DNA of 64,000 nt, taken from Armatimonadota bacterium (GTDB lineage: Bacteria; Armatimonadota; Zipacnadia; JAUWAU01). The first letter of the stretch is position 1; the number at the start of each line of letters is the position of its first letter. Position numbers and translations under genes: made by a program. Location: positions 124,001 to 188,000 of the forward strand of contig JAUWAU010000011.1 in NCBI GenBank assembly GCA_030601885.1. Reading direction: 5' to 3'. Below the pieces are notes generated by a model. The model worked only from the letters and a program-made list of their open reading frames with translations, was not told where the DNA came from and searched no databases. Shown here piece by piece: positions 10,389 to 17,976 of the stretch.

Positions 10389-12374
10389 CTACTCACGCTC
10401 CTTCGTGGGAGGGGCAACTCGTTGGTCCCGTTCAAGATCCGCTCTCGGCTCCCCGGGCGCCAGTGCGAAGATCTCCACCGGCTCCGGGATGCCGCGAACC
10501 TCTGCGAGGCCGAGGCGCCGCGTTGGCACGCTCTGCTGCATGTGTGCCACTGTGGCGCGACTCAGGATGGTCGCCGTCTCGTACTGCTTGTTCATCTCCT
10601 CGAGCCGGGCCGCGGTGTTTACCGCGCGCCCGATCGCCGTGTACTCGAGCATCTCCGCGGAGCCCACATCGCCCACAACCACCTCGCCGGTGTCGATGCC
10701 TATCCCCATTCCTGGCTGGCCGTCGGTCTTCGGCGGTGCCAGTTGCGCTATCTTTGCCATCTCCCCGTGCATTTCCAAGGCCGCCGCCACCGCCCGGTCG
10801 GCGTGGTCCTCGTGCCGCACCGGGTCGCCAAAGACCGCCATGAGGCCGTCACCCATGAACTTGTGCACCGTTCCCCCATGTCGTCGGATCACGGACGTCA
10901 TCGCTGTCAGATAGGTGTTGAGAAGCTCGATCACCTGCTCGGGCTCCATGGCGTGGCACATACTGGTGAATCCGCGCAGGTCCGAGAATAACACGGTTGC
11001 GGTAACGCGCTGCCCCTGGACGTGTGCCATCTCCGGATTGCCGAGGATGACGTCCAGCACCTCCGGTGACACGCGCCGCGCCCAGGCGCTCCGAATCTGC
11101 GTCCGCAGTCGCTCCTCCACGAGCCACAGAAACGTCGTCGTGCTCAAGTAAGACAGCAAGCACACTGCCATCGGGGCGATCACGGGCAGCCAGACGCGGG
11201 CGTAGGCGAAAAGGAGCCCGCCGGCGACGGCCGTGCCGAGGAGCAGCGGCGCCACGCACGCCGGCATGGCCACCAGGGGCCGTTGGTTTACTGTGAGGAC
11301 GACCGTGAGCAAGGCTATGAGCAGCACCAGGGAATCCGTCATCCACGGCGGGACGCGCCGGATGAATCGGCCCTGCAGCAGCGCCGCCGCGACGTGGGCG
11401 TGGATTTCCACCCCGGCCATCTGTTCGATTTGGGTCTGAAACGTGCGCCAGAGCGTCCCTCTCTCCCGCGCCAGTGGGGTATAATGCATGTCCTGCAACA
11501 CAGATGCCGTGGCCCCGACCAGGACGATTTTGTCCCGGAACGCGCCCGACCGCAGCTCGCCGCGGGCCACTTGGTAGTAGGGCACCGTGGCGAAGCCTTC
11601 GGCTCCCGTGCGGGAGTAATCAATCAAGAAGCTGGCGGCGGCGCCAGCGCGCGACACGGCGCCTTTGGCCCGCCGCTCGCTCGCCAACGCAAATGCGCGT
11701 GGGTCCTCGCCCTGGGCCAGCGCCGCCACCGCCGCCCCGAACCCCGCGTACGGCTCGTCCTGATGCGAAATGACCAGCCAGGCCCGCCGCACCGTGTGAT
11801 CTGCGTCCTCCGGCACATTCACCGGTGCCACCGCCGTGGCAGCATCCTCGAGGACGTACAGGGGGAAGTCCGCACTCACCATCTCCGCCCCAAGCTCCGT
11901 CCCGTGCGCTTCCTCGATGACGAGCCGCGAGGCGAGCACCACACATCCGGCCTCGCGGATCGCCTCAGCCAACTGCTCGTCCTGAGCGGACGGCTCGGGA
12001 AGGCTGAAAAAGTCGTCCTCGTCGCCGCCCATGAGGTCCTCTGCCGACTTGCCGAAGCCGGAGACGCCGCTGAGGACCATATCCACGCCGATGACGCGGG
12101 CGCCGGCTGCAGCTAACTTGCGCACCACCTCGGCGTGCAAGTCCCGCGGCCATGGCCAGACGCCGAATTCGCGCAGCGATTCGTCGTCAATGGCCACGAT
12201 CACGATACGGGGATCAGGATCGGGCCGCGGCAGCAGGCGCATGCGCCAGTCGTAGGTCATCTGCTCCAGGCGCGCGAAAGCCTCCGCGCCCGGCAAGATC
12301 TCCTCGAGCGTCAACACCACAACCAGCGCGCAGCATCCGGCTATCGCCAGCCCTATCGCCCGGCGTTGTCTCAT
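10389..12374 (-). CDS. CHASE2-domain adenylate/guanylate cyclase
   Basis: A class III nucleotide cyclase with an extracellular sensor, making cAMP (or cGMP) in response to an unknown signal. From ATG 12374 the 661-residue protein has one N-terminal membrane helix (about 7-27), a CHASE2 sensor domain (about 35-325; YDWRMRLLPRPDPDPRIVIVAIDD, DKIVLVGATA), a block of three membrane helices (about 335-415), and a cyclase domain (about 455-635). Metal-binding Asp465 (FSDLRGFT) and Asp509 (FMGDGLMAVFG) are present, as are NTAARLE residues of the active site, so it looks active. It precedes the FecR-type gene with no gap and probably shares its transcript. Confidence 0.93.
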   Translation of the reverse strand: MRQRRAIGLAIAGCCALVVVLTLEEILPGAEAFARLEQMTYDWRMRLLPRPDPDPRIVIVAIDDESLREFGVWPWPRDLHAEVVRKLAAAGARVIGVDMVLSGVSGFGKSAEDLMGGDEDDFFSLPEPSAQDEQLAEAIREAGCVVLASRLVIEEAHGTELGAEMVSADFPLYVLEDAATAVAPVNVPEDADHTVRRAWLVISHQDEPYAGFGAAVAALAQGEDPRAFALASERRAKGAVSRAGAAASFLIDYSRTGAEGFATVPYYQVARGELRSGAFRDKIVLVGATASVLQDMHYTPLARERGTLWRTFQTQIEQMAGVEIHAHVAAALLQGRFIRRVPPWMTDSLVLLIALLTVVLTVNQRPLVAMPACVAPLLLGTAVAGGLLFAYARVWLPVIAPMAVCLLSYLSTTTFLWLVEERLRTQIRSAWARRVSPEVLDVILGNPEMAHVQGQRVTATVLFSDLRGFTSMCHAMEPEQVIELLNTYLTAMTSVIRRHGGTVHKFMGDGLMAVFGDPVRHEDHADRAVAAALEMHGEMAKIAQLAPPKTDGQPGMGIGIDTGEVVVGDVGSAEMLEYTAIGRAVNTAARLEEMNKQYETATILSRATVAHMQQSVPTRRLGLAEVRGIPEPVEIFALAPGEPRADLERDQRVAPPTKERE

Positions 12375-12607
12375 GCGGCAGCCCGCCCCCAGCCAGGATG
12401 GGCCTAGCACCTGGTTGCGTAACTTGGTCTACGAAACCCAGCGGGGCAGGAATGCCCCCTCTACGCGGGTGGAGGCCCCAGCGCGCGCCTGGCGCTACCC
12501 AGCTCCGCGTAGGTCGGGCTTCCGCCTTCGCGGAGGACGTAGCTTCAGCGGAGTCCTCGGCGGAGTCCCTTCTAGCCCGACAGTTCTACTGCGGACCTAT
12601 GCAAGTA

Positions 12608-13423
12608 CTAGTCAACTATCACATCGATGTCTCCGGTCCCGCCGGCCGCCACCGCCAGCCGGTACGCCGTGCGGACATCATACAAGACCCAAAGGGAGAC
12701 AAAGTAATCCCCATCGCTCGGCGCACTCCAGACCACCGCCCCTGGCTGCATGGCATCGAACGCGTTAGATGCCAACACTGTGCTCCCGTCCGTGTCGAAC
12801 ACCATCAGCGCGTACTGCCCGGTGCCGGTGCCGACCAGGTCCTGGGTGGCGAAGGTGTACCCCTCGCCGGCGACGGCGGTGAACTTGAAGTAGTCGTACC
12901 AGTCCGTTGCCACGTCATCGATGACGTGCCAGCCGGAGGGCGTGCCATCGGTGGGGATCGTTGTGGCCCCGGTGTGCGTGTCATCAGCGGGGTCCCACAA
13001 GTCCGTCAGGTACAGCGTCACGTTGTAGGTCTGTCCGTCGGCCACTTCGGGGACCGGGGCGGCCTGATAGGCCTTCTGGATCTGCGTTCCGCCGGCGTCA
13101 GGCGCGTCGAAGCCCTGGGCGTCCACCCGGCGGTCGCTGCCTACCGGCACCGTGAGAGTGGCCGTCGTCTGCGGCGCATTGATTACTGTAGTGATCGGCG
13201 TCGGAATCCCAGGCCCGGTAACGATCACCTTGATGGACTGAGTCGCCGTCATGATGAGCCTGGACGAGCTGTCCGCGGCGGGCCACTTTACCTTGATTGT
13301 GAGCCGCCCGTGACCGTCGGGGATCGGCCCAAGCCCCGGAACACCCCCGCCTCCTCCGCACCCGGCCAAGGTCAGTACTGCAGCAACAAACGCCGGACCA
13401 ACAGCCTTCGCAAGCCGTCTCAT
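12608..13423 (-). CDS. Lipoprotein with PPC-like C-terminal domain
   Basis: A 271-residue exported lipoprotein: basic n-region, hydrophobic stretch and lipobox LAGC with Cys22, then a Gly-rich linker. The middle looks like an Ig-type strand region (RLTIKVKWP, TTATLTVPVGSDRRV). The C-terminal 100 residues (YFKFTAVAGEGYTFAT ... DGDYFVSLWVLYDVRTAYRLAV) match the bacterial pre-peptidase C-terminal (PPC) domain, a secreted beta-sandwich. AAGGAGG lies 10 bases before the ATG. It has a long leader (over 400 bases) containing copy 1 of the 125-nt element. Binding target unknown. The 12411-12607 stretch downstream of it shows nothing recognisable. Confidence 0.8.
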   Translation of the reverse strand: MRRLAKAVGPAFVAAVLTLAGCGGGGGVPGLGPIPDGHGRLTIKVKWPAADSSSRLIMTATQSIKVIVTGPGIPTPITTVINAPQTTATLTVPVGSDRRVDAQGFDAPDAGGTQIQKAYQAAPVPEVADGQTYNVTLYLTDLWDPADDTHTGATTIPTDGTPSGWHVIDDVATDWYDYFKFTAVAGEGYTFATQDLVGTGTGQYALMVFDTDGSTVLASNAFDAMQPGAVVWSAPSDGDYFVSLWVLYDVRTAYRLAVAAGGTGDIDVIVD

Positions 13424-13712
13424 CGTCCTACTTCCTCCTTAAACTGACTGAGAATTGGGCCAAACATCGCCGCACTCGAGTGCCGACAGTGCTCCAACGC
13501 TCTCCGCTACGAGATCGACGCTGGCGAGCCCGCCCGTGTCCCTTGCATCAACCCGGCGGTGCATCCCCGCATGCGCCGACCTCGCGGCCGCACAACACAC
13601 ACCCGGCAGCATCTCCATACACCGCCGGGTGTGCTCTTGTAACAATCGCTCTCGTATCCCTCCTTCTCGGGGCACTTGTGTCATGGAGCATGCTTGCGCG
13701 CATGCCCCTCCC

Positions 13713-13849
13713 AAAAAGCCTGCGGTGCCTTCGGCCGCTGGCTCCGTCACCTGTCACGTTGCCTCTCCGGCGGTTGGCTCGCGAGATCGAGTCCGGAGCC
13801 TTATCTGTCACATACATTACATTCGCCGCCAAGCCCACGAGCCCTGCTG
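13713..13849 (-). promoter_or_regulatory. Conserved 125-nt leader element, copy 1, with terminator-like hairpin
   Basis: 13725-13849 is 123/125 identical to 16689-16813. Both copies lie on the sense strand in the 5' region of a secreted-protein gene; this one is 302 bases from the start of the PPC lipoprotein. Read on the minus strand, GGCTCCG (13800-13794) can pair with CGGAGCC (13746-13740), enclosing two smaller hairpins. Immediately downstream, GCCAGCGG (13742-13735) and CCGCAGGC (13725-13718) form a stem followed by five T (13717-13713), a terminator-like structure sharing three bases with the outer stem. This resembles riboswitch/attenuator design, but I match it to no known class. The rest of 13424-14021 has no gene. 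Confidence 0.5.
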
Positions 13850-13961
13850 CGGGAGAAAGCGAAGTACCTTGCGAGTCCCGCCCAAAGCGGCGTGTAGGGC
13901 CGCGCCGAAGGGCCAGAACTCGGGTCGGGCGGGCCCTACTCGGCCCGCCCTGCCATGACAC

Positions 13962-13993
13962 AAAGAGGGCCCAGCCTACTTGACCGGGCCCTT
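13962..13993 (-). terminator. Rho-independent terminator of the propeller gene
   Basis: AGGGCCC at 13966-13972 pairs with GGGCCCT at 13986-13992 across a 13-base loop; on the minus strand the stem is followed by CTTTGTG. It starts about 30 bases after the stop at 14022. A second very GC-rich hairpin (GGGCGGGCC/GGCCCGCCC, about 13928-13950) lies just beyond. Confidence 0.6.
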
Positions 13994-14021
13994 CTGTCCA
14001 CGCCAATGCGCAGCACGTCCT

Positions 14022-16412
14022 CTACCGATTGATCCGCAGTCTTGTCACCGCCGACGCCTGTTGGCCCTCTGCGGTCCGGGCGGTCACGCGGAGGAGGTAC
14101 GTCCCTCCGGGGACGGCTGTGCCGATGGCGCTGCGGCCGTTCCAGTTCAAGGAACCCCTCCCACGAGCCAGTTGCTGGGCTTGGGCGATGGTAGCCACAA
14201 GCCGGCCTGCGACGTTGTAGATGCGAGCCGTCAGCGCGGCATCCCCTGACAGATTGAAGCCGATGTCCCAGGCGCCGCCGCGCGTTGGGGATGCAGTCAG
14301 GCCGCTGATGAGCAGGGCGCCGTCCTCTGCGGGCTTGACTGTGACCGCGAGGTGGCGGGCGCTGTCTTCGCCCGGCGCGGCGAACTCATACTGCCCCCGG
14401 CTGCGCATGAAGGTGCGCTTGCCGCTGTCGAGGTCGGTGAGGATGGCTACCCGATCCTTGGGCAGTTGGCTCAGGCCCGGCCAGGTGACGGCGACCGTCT
14501 CGCCTTGCACGCCGCCAGTGACGGTGAAGTGCCATTCGGCTGGCTCTTGTGCGGTGCTCTTGGTCTCCATGGCCAACTGTGAGGCCCATGGGACCCGTCC
14601 TCTGGCAGCGTCATCTTGCTTCAGTGCCATCCGCAGCCTGCTCTCGCCAGGTGGCACCGGAGGCTTAGGCTTGTCCAACGCAAAGCCGTCGAAATCGTCC
14701 GAAGCCCCGTCGGCCGTGGCGATGGTGATGCTGTCTGTCGAGCTTCCGTCACTCGCCCGAATGTCGAGGGACCACCCGGGCTGCTGAAGAGCGGCTTCGG
14801 CTGCTCTGATGGCCGTCCCGCCCGCGCCGCCGGAGGGCTCCGGCACGATCAACGAACAGTCAATACCGGCCAGTACCCAGTACCCGTACCACACCGACAG
14901 CTCGTCCGCCGGGGATTGGCTGATGGTGACCGTGCTGTAGCTGCCCGTGCCGTTGTGCGAGTAGTAGAACGTGGCAAGCACCCAGCCGGCCGCCTGCGCC
15001 TCCGCCAAGCTCTTCACTTCGGCGCCGTTGTCCACCTGGAGGCTGTCGATCGCGGTGTTGTAGGCAGCCCCCACCATGTTCCAGCCGGCCTGCAGAGGGA
15101 TCGCCTGATCGCCATGAGGCAGTGTCCCGCCGACATCGATGTCCAGTGTACCCACCGGCGCCAGCAGCCAATAGCCCTGCTCCACGTTTAGCGTCGTGCC
15201 TTCGCAGCCAGGCGGGCTGGTCGGTATCGTCTCGTAGCCGGAGCCATTCCAGCCCCACATGTAGTAGTTGCCGTGCCCCAGATCATCGCAGAGCAGCCTG
15301 TGCACGGTCGGCGAGTCGGGTGTAAACGGCAAGGAGATCATGTAGTAACCGATTGCGCCGAGGGTGTGCGAGGCTTGCGTCGGCGGGCGCTCGGTCGCGT
15401 ACTTGAGGTCGCCGTTGGTCTGATCGTAGTAGCTTATGTGCGGATACCCGCTGGCGTCCAGGTCCAGCGAGGGGTAGGACCCCACGTCGCCCGCACTGTC
15501 CACCGTTTCCCGATACCACGACGCTGAACCGGTGCGAAAGGCGTACTTGAGGTCGCCGTTCGACTGGTCGCGGTAGGCGACGCGCCCGTACCCACTGGCA
15601 TCCAGAGCGAGCGAGGTGTCGTAGTAAAGCCTGCTGCTGTCCAAGATCGTGTGCTCCCAGCTTGTCCCGTTCCAGGCGGCGTACCTGAGCCACCCCCCCT
15701 GCGTGATGTGCGGATGGTCGGCGCTGTCCAACGCCAGCGAACAGAAGCTCCCGCCGGCATATACCGACTGAATGTTCCAAGTGCTGCCGTTCCAGGCGGC
15801 ATACTTGAGGTCGCCATCGCTGAAGTCGCGGTAGCTTATGCGGGGATAGTCGTTGCTGCCCAGTGCGAGCGAACTATACTCCCCTACATCGCCGGTGGAG
15901 TCCACCGTCTGAACGTCCCAGCCCGTGCCCGTCCAGGCGGCGTACTTGAGGTTGCCGCTCACCTGAGCGTAGTAGCTTATGTGCGGATAGTCGTTGCTGT
16001 CCAGCGCCAGGGAGGTGTACCAGCCCACCCAGAAGCTGTCATCCGCCGTCTGAATGTCCCAGCCGGTCCCGTTCCAGGCGGCGTACTTGAGATCGCCACC
16101 GCCCTGGTAGCTTATGTGGGGATGGCCGTTGGCGTCCAGCGCGAGGGACGTGTGGGAGCCGACGCTTCCCGAGCTGTCCACCGTCTGAATGTCCCAACAG
16201 GTGCCGTTCCAGGCCGCGTATTGGAGGTCGCTATTGGCGCGGTCATGGTAGCTTATGTGAGGATAGCCGCTGGGGTCTATGGCCAGCGAACTGGAGCTAC
16301 CGGTGTTGCCGCTGCTGTCCACCGTCTGGATGTACCAGGGGCGCCCCACACATACTCCGCCAACGAGCAAGACCACCGACCCGCACAACGCTGTGACTAC
16401 ACTGCGATTCAT
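14022..16412 (-). CDS. Secreted seven-bladed propeller protein with FlgD-type Ig domain
   Basis: A 796-residue exported protein of unknown function, member 1 of a four-gene family in this window. A signal peptide (MNRSVVTALCGSVVLLVGG) is followed by seven repeats of about 45 residues on the pattern W-D-I-Q-T-V-D-S, S-L-A-L-D, Y-P-H-I-S-Y, D-L-K-Y-A-A-W-N-G, which implies a seven-bladed beta-propeller. Next comes a 170-residue module with two related halves, each running from a GW-N/YYMISLP strand to a GYW motif, then a linker, and finally a FlgD-like Ig domain (VAGRLVATI ... GGTYLLRVTA) typical of secreted surface proteins. ATG 16412 with GGAAGGA upstream gives the signal peptide; the frame is open to 16454. 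A 125-nt leader element lies 277 bases upstream. Confidence 0.85.
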   Translation of the reverse strand: MNRSVVTALCGSVVLLVGGVCVGRPWYIQTVDSSGNTGSSSSLAIDPSGYPHISYHDRANSDLQYAAWNGTCWDIQTVDSSGSVGSHTSLALDANGHPHISYQGGGDLKYAAWNGTGWDIQTADDSFWVGWYTSLALDSNDYPHISYYAQVSGNLKYAAWTGTGWDVQTVDSTGDVGEYSSLALGSNDYPRISYRDFSDGDLKYAAWNGSTWNIQSVYAGGSFCSLALDSADHPHITQGGWLRYAAWNGTSWEHTILDSSRLYYDTSLALDASGYGRVAYRDQSNGDLKYAFRTGSASWYRETVDSAGDVGSYPSLDLDASGYPHISYYDQTNGDLKYATERPPTQASHTLGAIGYYMISLPFTPDSPTVHRLLCDDLGHGNYYMWGWNGSGYETIPTSPPGCEGTTLNVEQGYWLLAPVGTLDIDVGGTLPHGDQAIPLQAGWNMVGAAYNTAIDSLQVDNGAEVKSLAEAQAAGWVLATFYYSHNGTGSYSTVTISQSPADELSVWYGYWVLAGIDCSLIVPEPSGGAGGTAIRAAEAALQQPGWSLDIRASDGSSTDSITIATADGASDDFDGFALDKPKPPVPPGESRLRMALKQDDAARGRVPWASQLAMETKSTAQEPAEWHFTVTGGVQGETVAVTWPGLSQLPKDRVAILTDLDSGKRTFMRSRGQYEFAAPGEDSARHLAVTVKPAEDGALLISGLTASPTRGGAWDIGFNLSGDAALTARIYNVAGRLVATIAQAQQLARGRGSLNWNGRSAIGTAVPGGTYLLRVTARTAEGQQASAVTRLRINR

Positions 16413-16688
16413 CGTCCTTCCCTCTTTCAAGCGACTGCAGGCCACGCACCACACATCAGCTATGCTGCAGGTGCGACTTCACTGCATGCGGAGATCCAGT
16501 CCTTCGCGGACTGAGACCGCCTGGGCGATGCTCTACGGCGCACGCCGCCGCTAGTCAGTGCCTCCCTCGAAACGTAAAGGCAAGCCGCCCAAGCGACGCC
16601 ACTACTTGTGTCCCGTGTCCAGGTGCATCAACCACCTCACGCCGTCCGTCGTAGCTTTTCCTGCAGACCCGCAATGGCCAAGCTCAGA

Positions 16689-16813
16689 GTGCCTTCGGCC
16701 GCCGGCTCCGTCACCTGTCACGTTGCCTCTCCGGCGGTTGGCTCGCGAGATCGAGTCCGGAGCCTTACCTGTCACATACATTACATTCGCCGCCAAGCCC
16801 ACGAGCCCTGCTG
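16689..16813 (-). promoter_or_regulatory. Conserved 125-nt leader element, copy 2
   Basis: Near-identical (2 mismatches) to 13725-13849, in the same orientation relative to the downstream gene, 277 bases upstream of the propeller gene start. The outer stem arms GGCTCCG (16764-16758) and CGGAGCC (16710-16704) are kept, but sequence right after the repeat diverges and the T-run hairpin of copy 1 is absent. The motif GTGACAGGT occurs twice inside each copy. The remaining sequence of 16413-16688 and 16814-16953 shows no gene. Confidence 0.45.
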
Positions 16814-16953
16814 TGGCTGGAAGAGAAGCACCGCGGGAGTCTTGCTGCACAGCGCGCAGCAAGACCGGCACGGAAGAGCTCCAGGCCAAGAGGTGGCCGT
16901 GACAGAGGCGGCCCTCGAACGCATCGTCGACAAGAGGTGGCTCAACGAGGACA

Positions 16954-17090
16954 CTAAGAGCCTATCCTAAAACCAGCCGCTCCAAGAAATGTCATTCTGA
17001 GCGCAGTGAAACGGAGCGAAGAATCTCGCTTTTGACACGAAAAGGGGCCCCGGGGGCCCAGATTCTTCGTCGCTTCGCTCGTCAGAATGA
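16954..17090 (+). mobile_element. MITE-like element, copy lacking its right end
   Basis: The first 49 bases (16954-17002) are identical to 7037-7085, including the left terminal repeat GAGCCTATCCTAAAACC. The inner palindrome is well kept (TGTCATTCTGAGC at 16990-17002 against GTCAGAATGACA at 17081-17092), with GGGGCCCCGGGGGCCC at the centre, but the right terminal repeat is missing. It sits between the propeller gene and the HAD gene. Confidence 0.65.
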
Positions 17091-17138
17091 CAAGCACGGT
17101 TGTAGTACTAAGGTGCGCGGCTCCACGGCGCTGAGAGG

Positions 17139-17930
17139 CTACGGCACATCCGGCAACTCCGCCAGCGTCTTGATGACGTGATCCGGGCGCTGGTCCGCTG
17201 GCGCAGCGCGGGCATCCTCGGCGCTGTTGATGCCCGTCGTCACCATGATGGTGGTGAGCCCGGCGCGGTTGCCGGCGAGGATGTCCGTGGCCAGTTGGTC
17301 GCCGATCAAGGCACAGTCCGGAGCGGGCAGTCCCCACTGCTCCAGGATCATCTCGATCCCGAACGTCTGCGGCTTGCCAACGACGATGTCGGGTGGCCGC
17401 TGCGCAGCGGTCTGCACGGCGGCAACGATCGTCCCGCCGCCCGGCCGCGGACCGTCCTCGGTGGGGAAGATGGGGTCGGCATTCGTGGCGATGAACTCGG
17501 CCCCATTGAGAATGGCGTGCTGCGCAATGGTGAGCTTCTCGTAGGTGAAGTCAACGTCCATGCCCACCACAACGAAGTCAATCGGCGGGCTCCCGTCACT
17601 CAGGTGCAATCCGGCCTCCTGGATCTCCTCGGCCAACCCGCTCCCGCCAATGACGTAGACGCGCTTGGTCTCGGCGTTTGGCTTCCGCCGAAGGTGCTGG
17701 GCCGTGACGGATGCCGAGCTGACGATCTCGCTCTCGTCGGCCCCGAAGCCCAGGCGCCGCAGCTTGGCGCAGTGCTCGCGCCGGTGCCGGCCGGAGTTGT
17801 TGGTGAGAAAGGCGACCCGCATGCCCTGCCGGCGCAGGCCGGCCACACAGGCGGGCGCCCCGGGGAAGACACGCTCCCCGGCGAATAGCACACCATCCAT
17901 ATCGAAGATGAGCCCGCAAAACCGGGTCAC
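17139..17930 (-). CDS. HAD-superfamily IIA phosphatase (NagD/PGP-like)
   Basis: A cytoplasmic Mg-dependent phosphohydrolase of 263 residues. It has the catalytic DxD motif (FDMDGVLF, Asp10 and Asp12), the TNNSG motif II, a C2-type cap region, the Lys of motif III in VGKPQTFG, and motif IV GDQLATDI. This layout fits the IIA subfamily, whose members dephosphorylate phosphoglycolate, p-nitrophenyl phosphate or sugar phosphates; the substrate here is open. The start is GTG 17930, with GAGGAG 12 bases upstream. It follows the GH67-like gene on the same strand after a 46-base gap and could be co-transcribed with it. Confidence 0.9.
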   Translation of the reverse strand: MTRFCGLIFDMDGVLFAGERVFPGAPACVAGLRRQGMRVAFLTNNSGRHRREHCAKLRRLGFGADESEIVSSASVTAQHLRRKPNAETKRVYVIGGSGLAEEIQEAGLHLSDGSPPIDFVVVGMDVDFTYEKLTIAQHAILNGAEFIATNADPIFPTEDGPRPGGGTIVAAVQTAAQRPPDIVVGKPQTFGIEMILEQWGLPAPDCALIGDQLATDILAGNRAGLTTIMVTTGINSAEDARAAPADQRPDHVIKTLAELPDVP

Positions 17931-17976
17931 GTGCCAGTATGACTCCTCATGCTCTGCGAGGCGGTCGGAGGCAGGA

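Noticed and set aside
13725-13849. Known riboswitch (c-di-GMP, cobalamin, SAM, glycine)
   Set aside because: None of the conserved core sequences of these classes could be located, although the stem/terminator arrangement is riboswitch-like.
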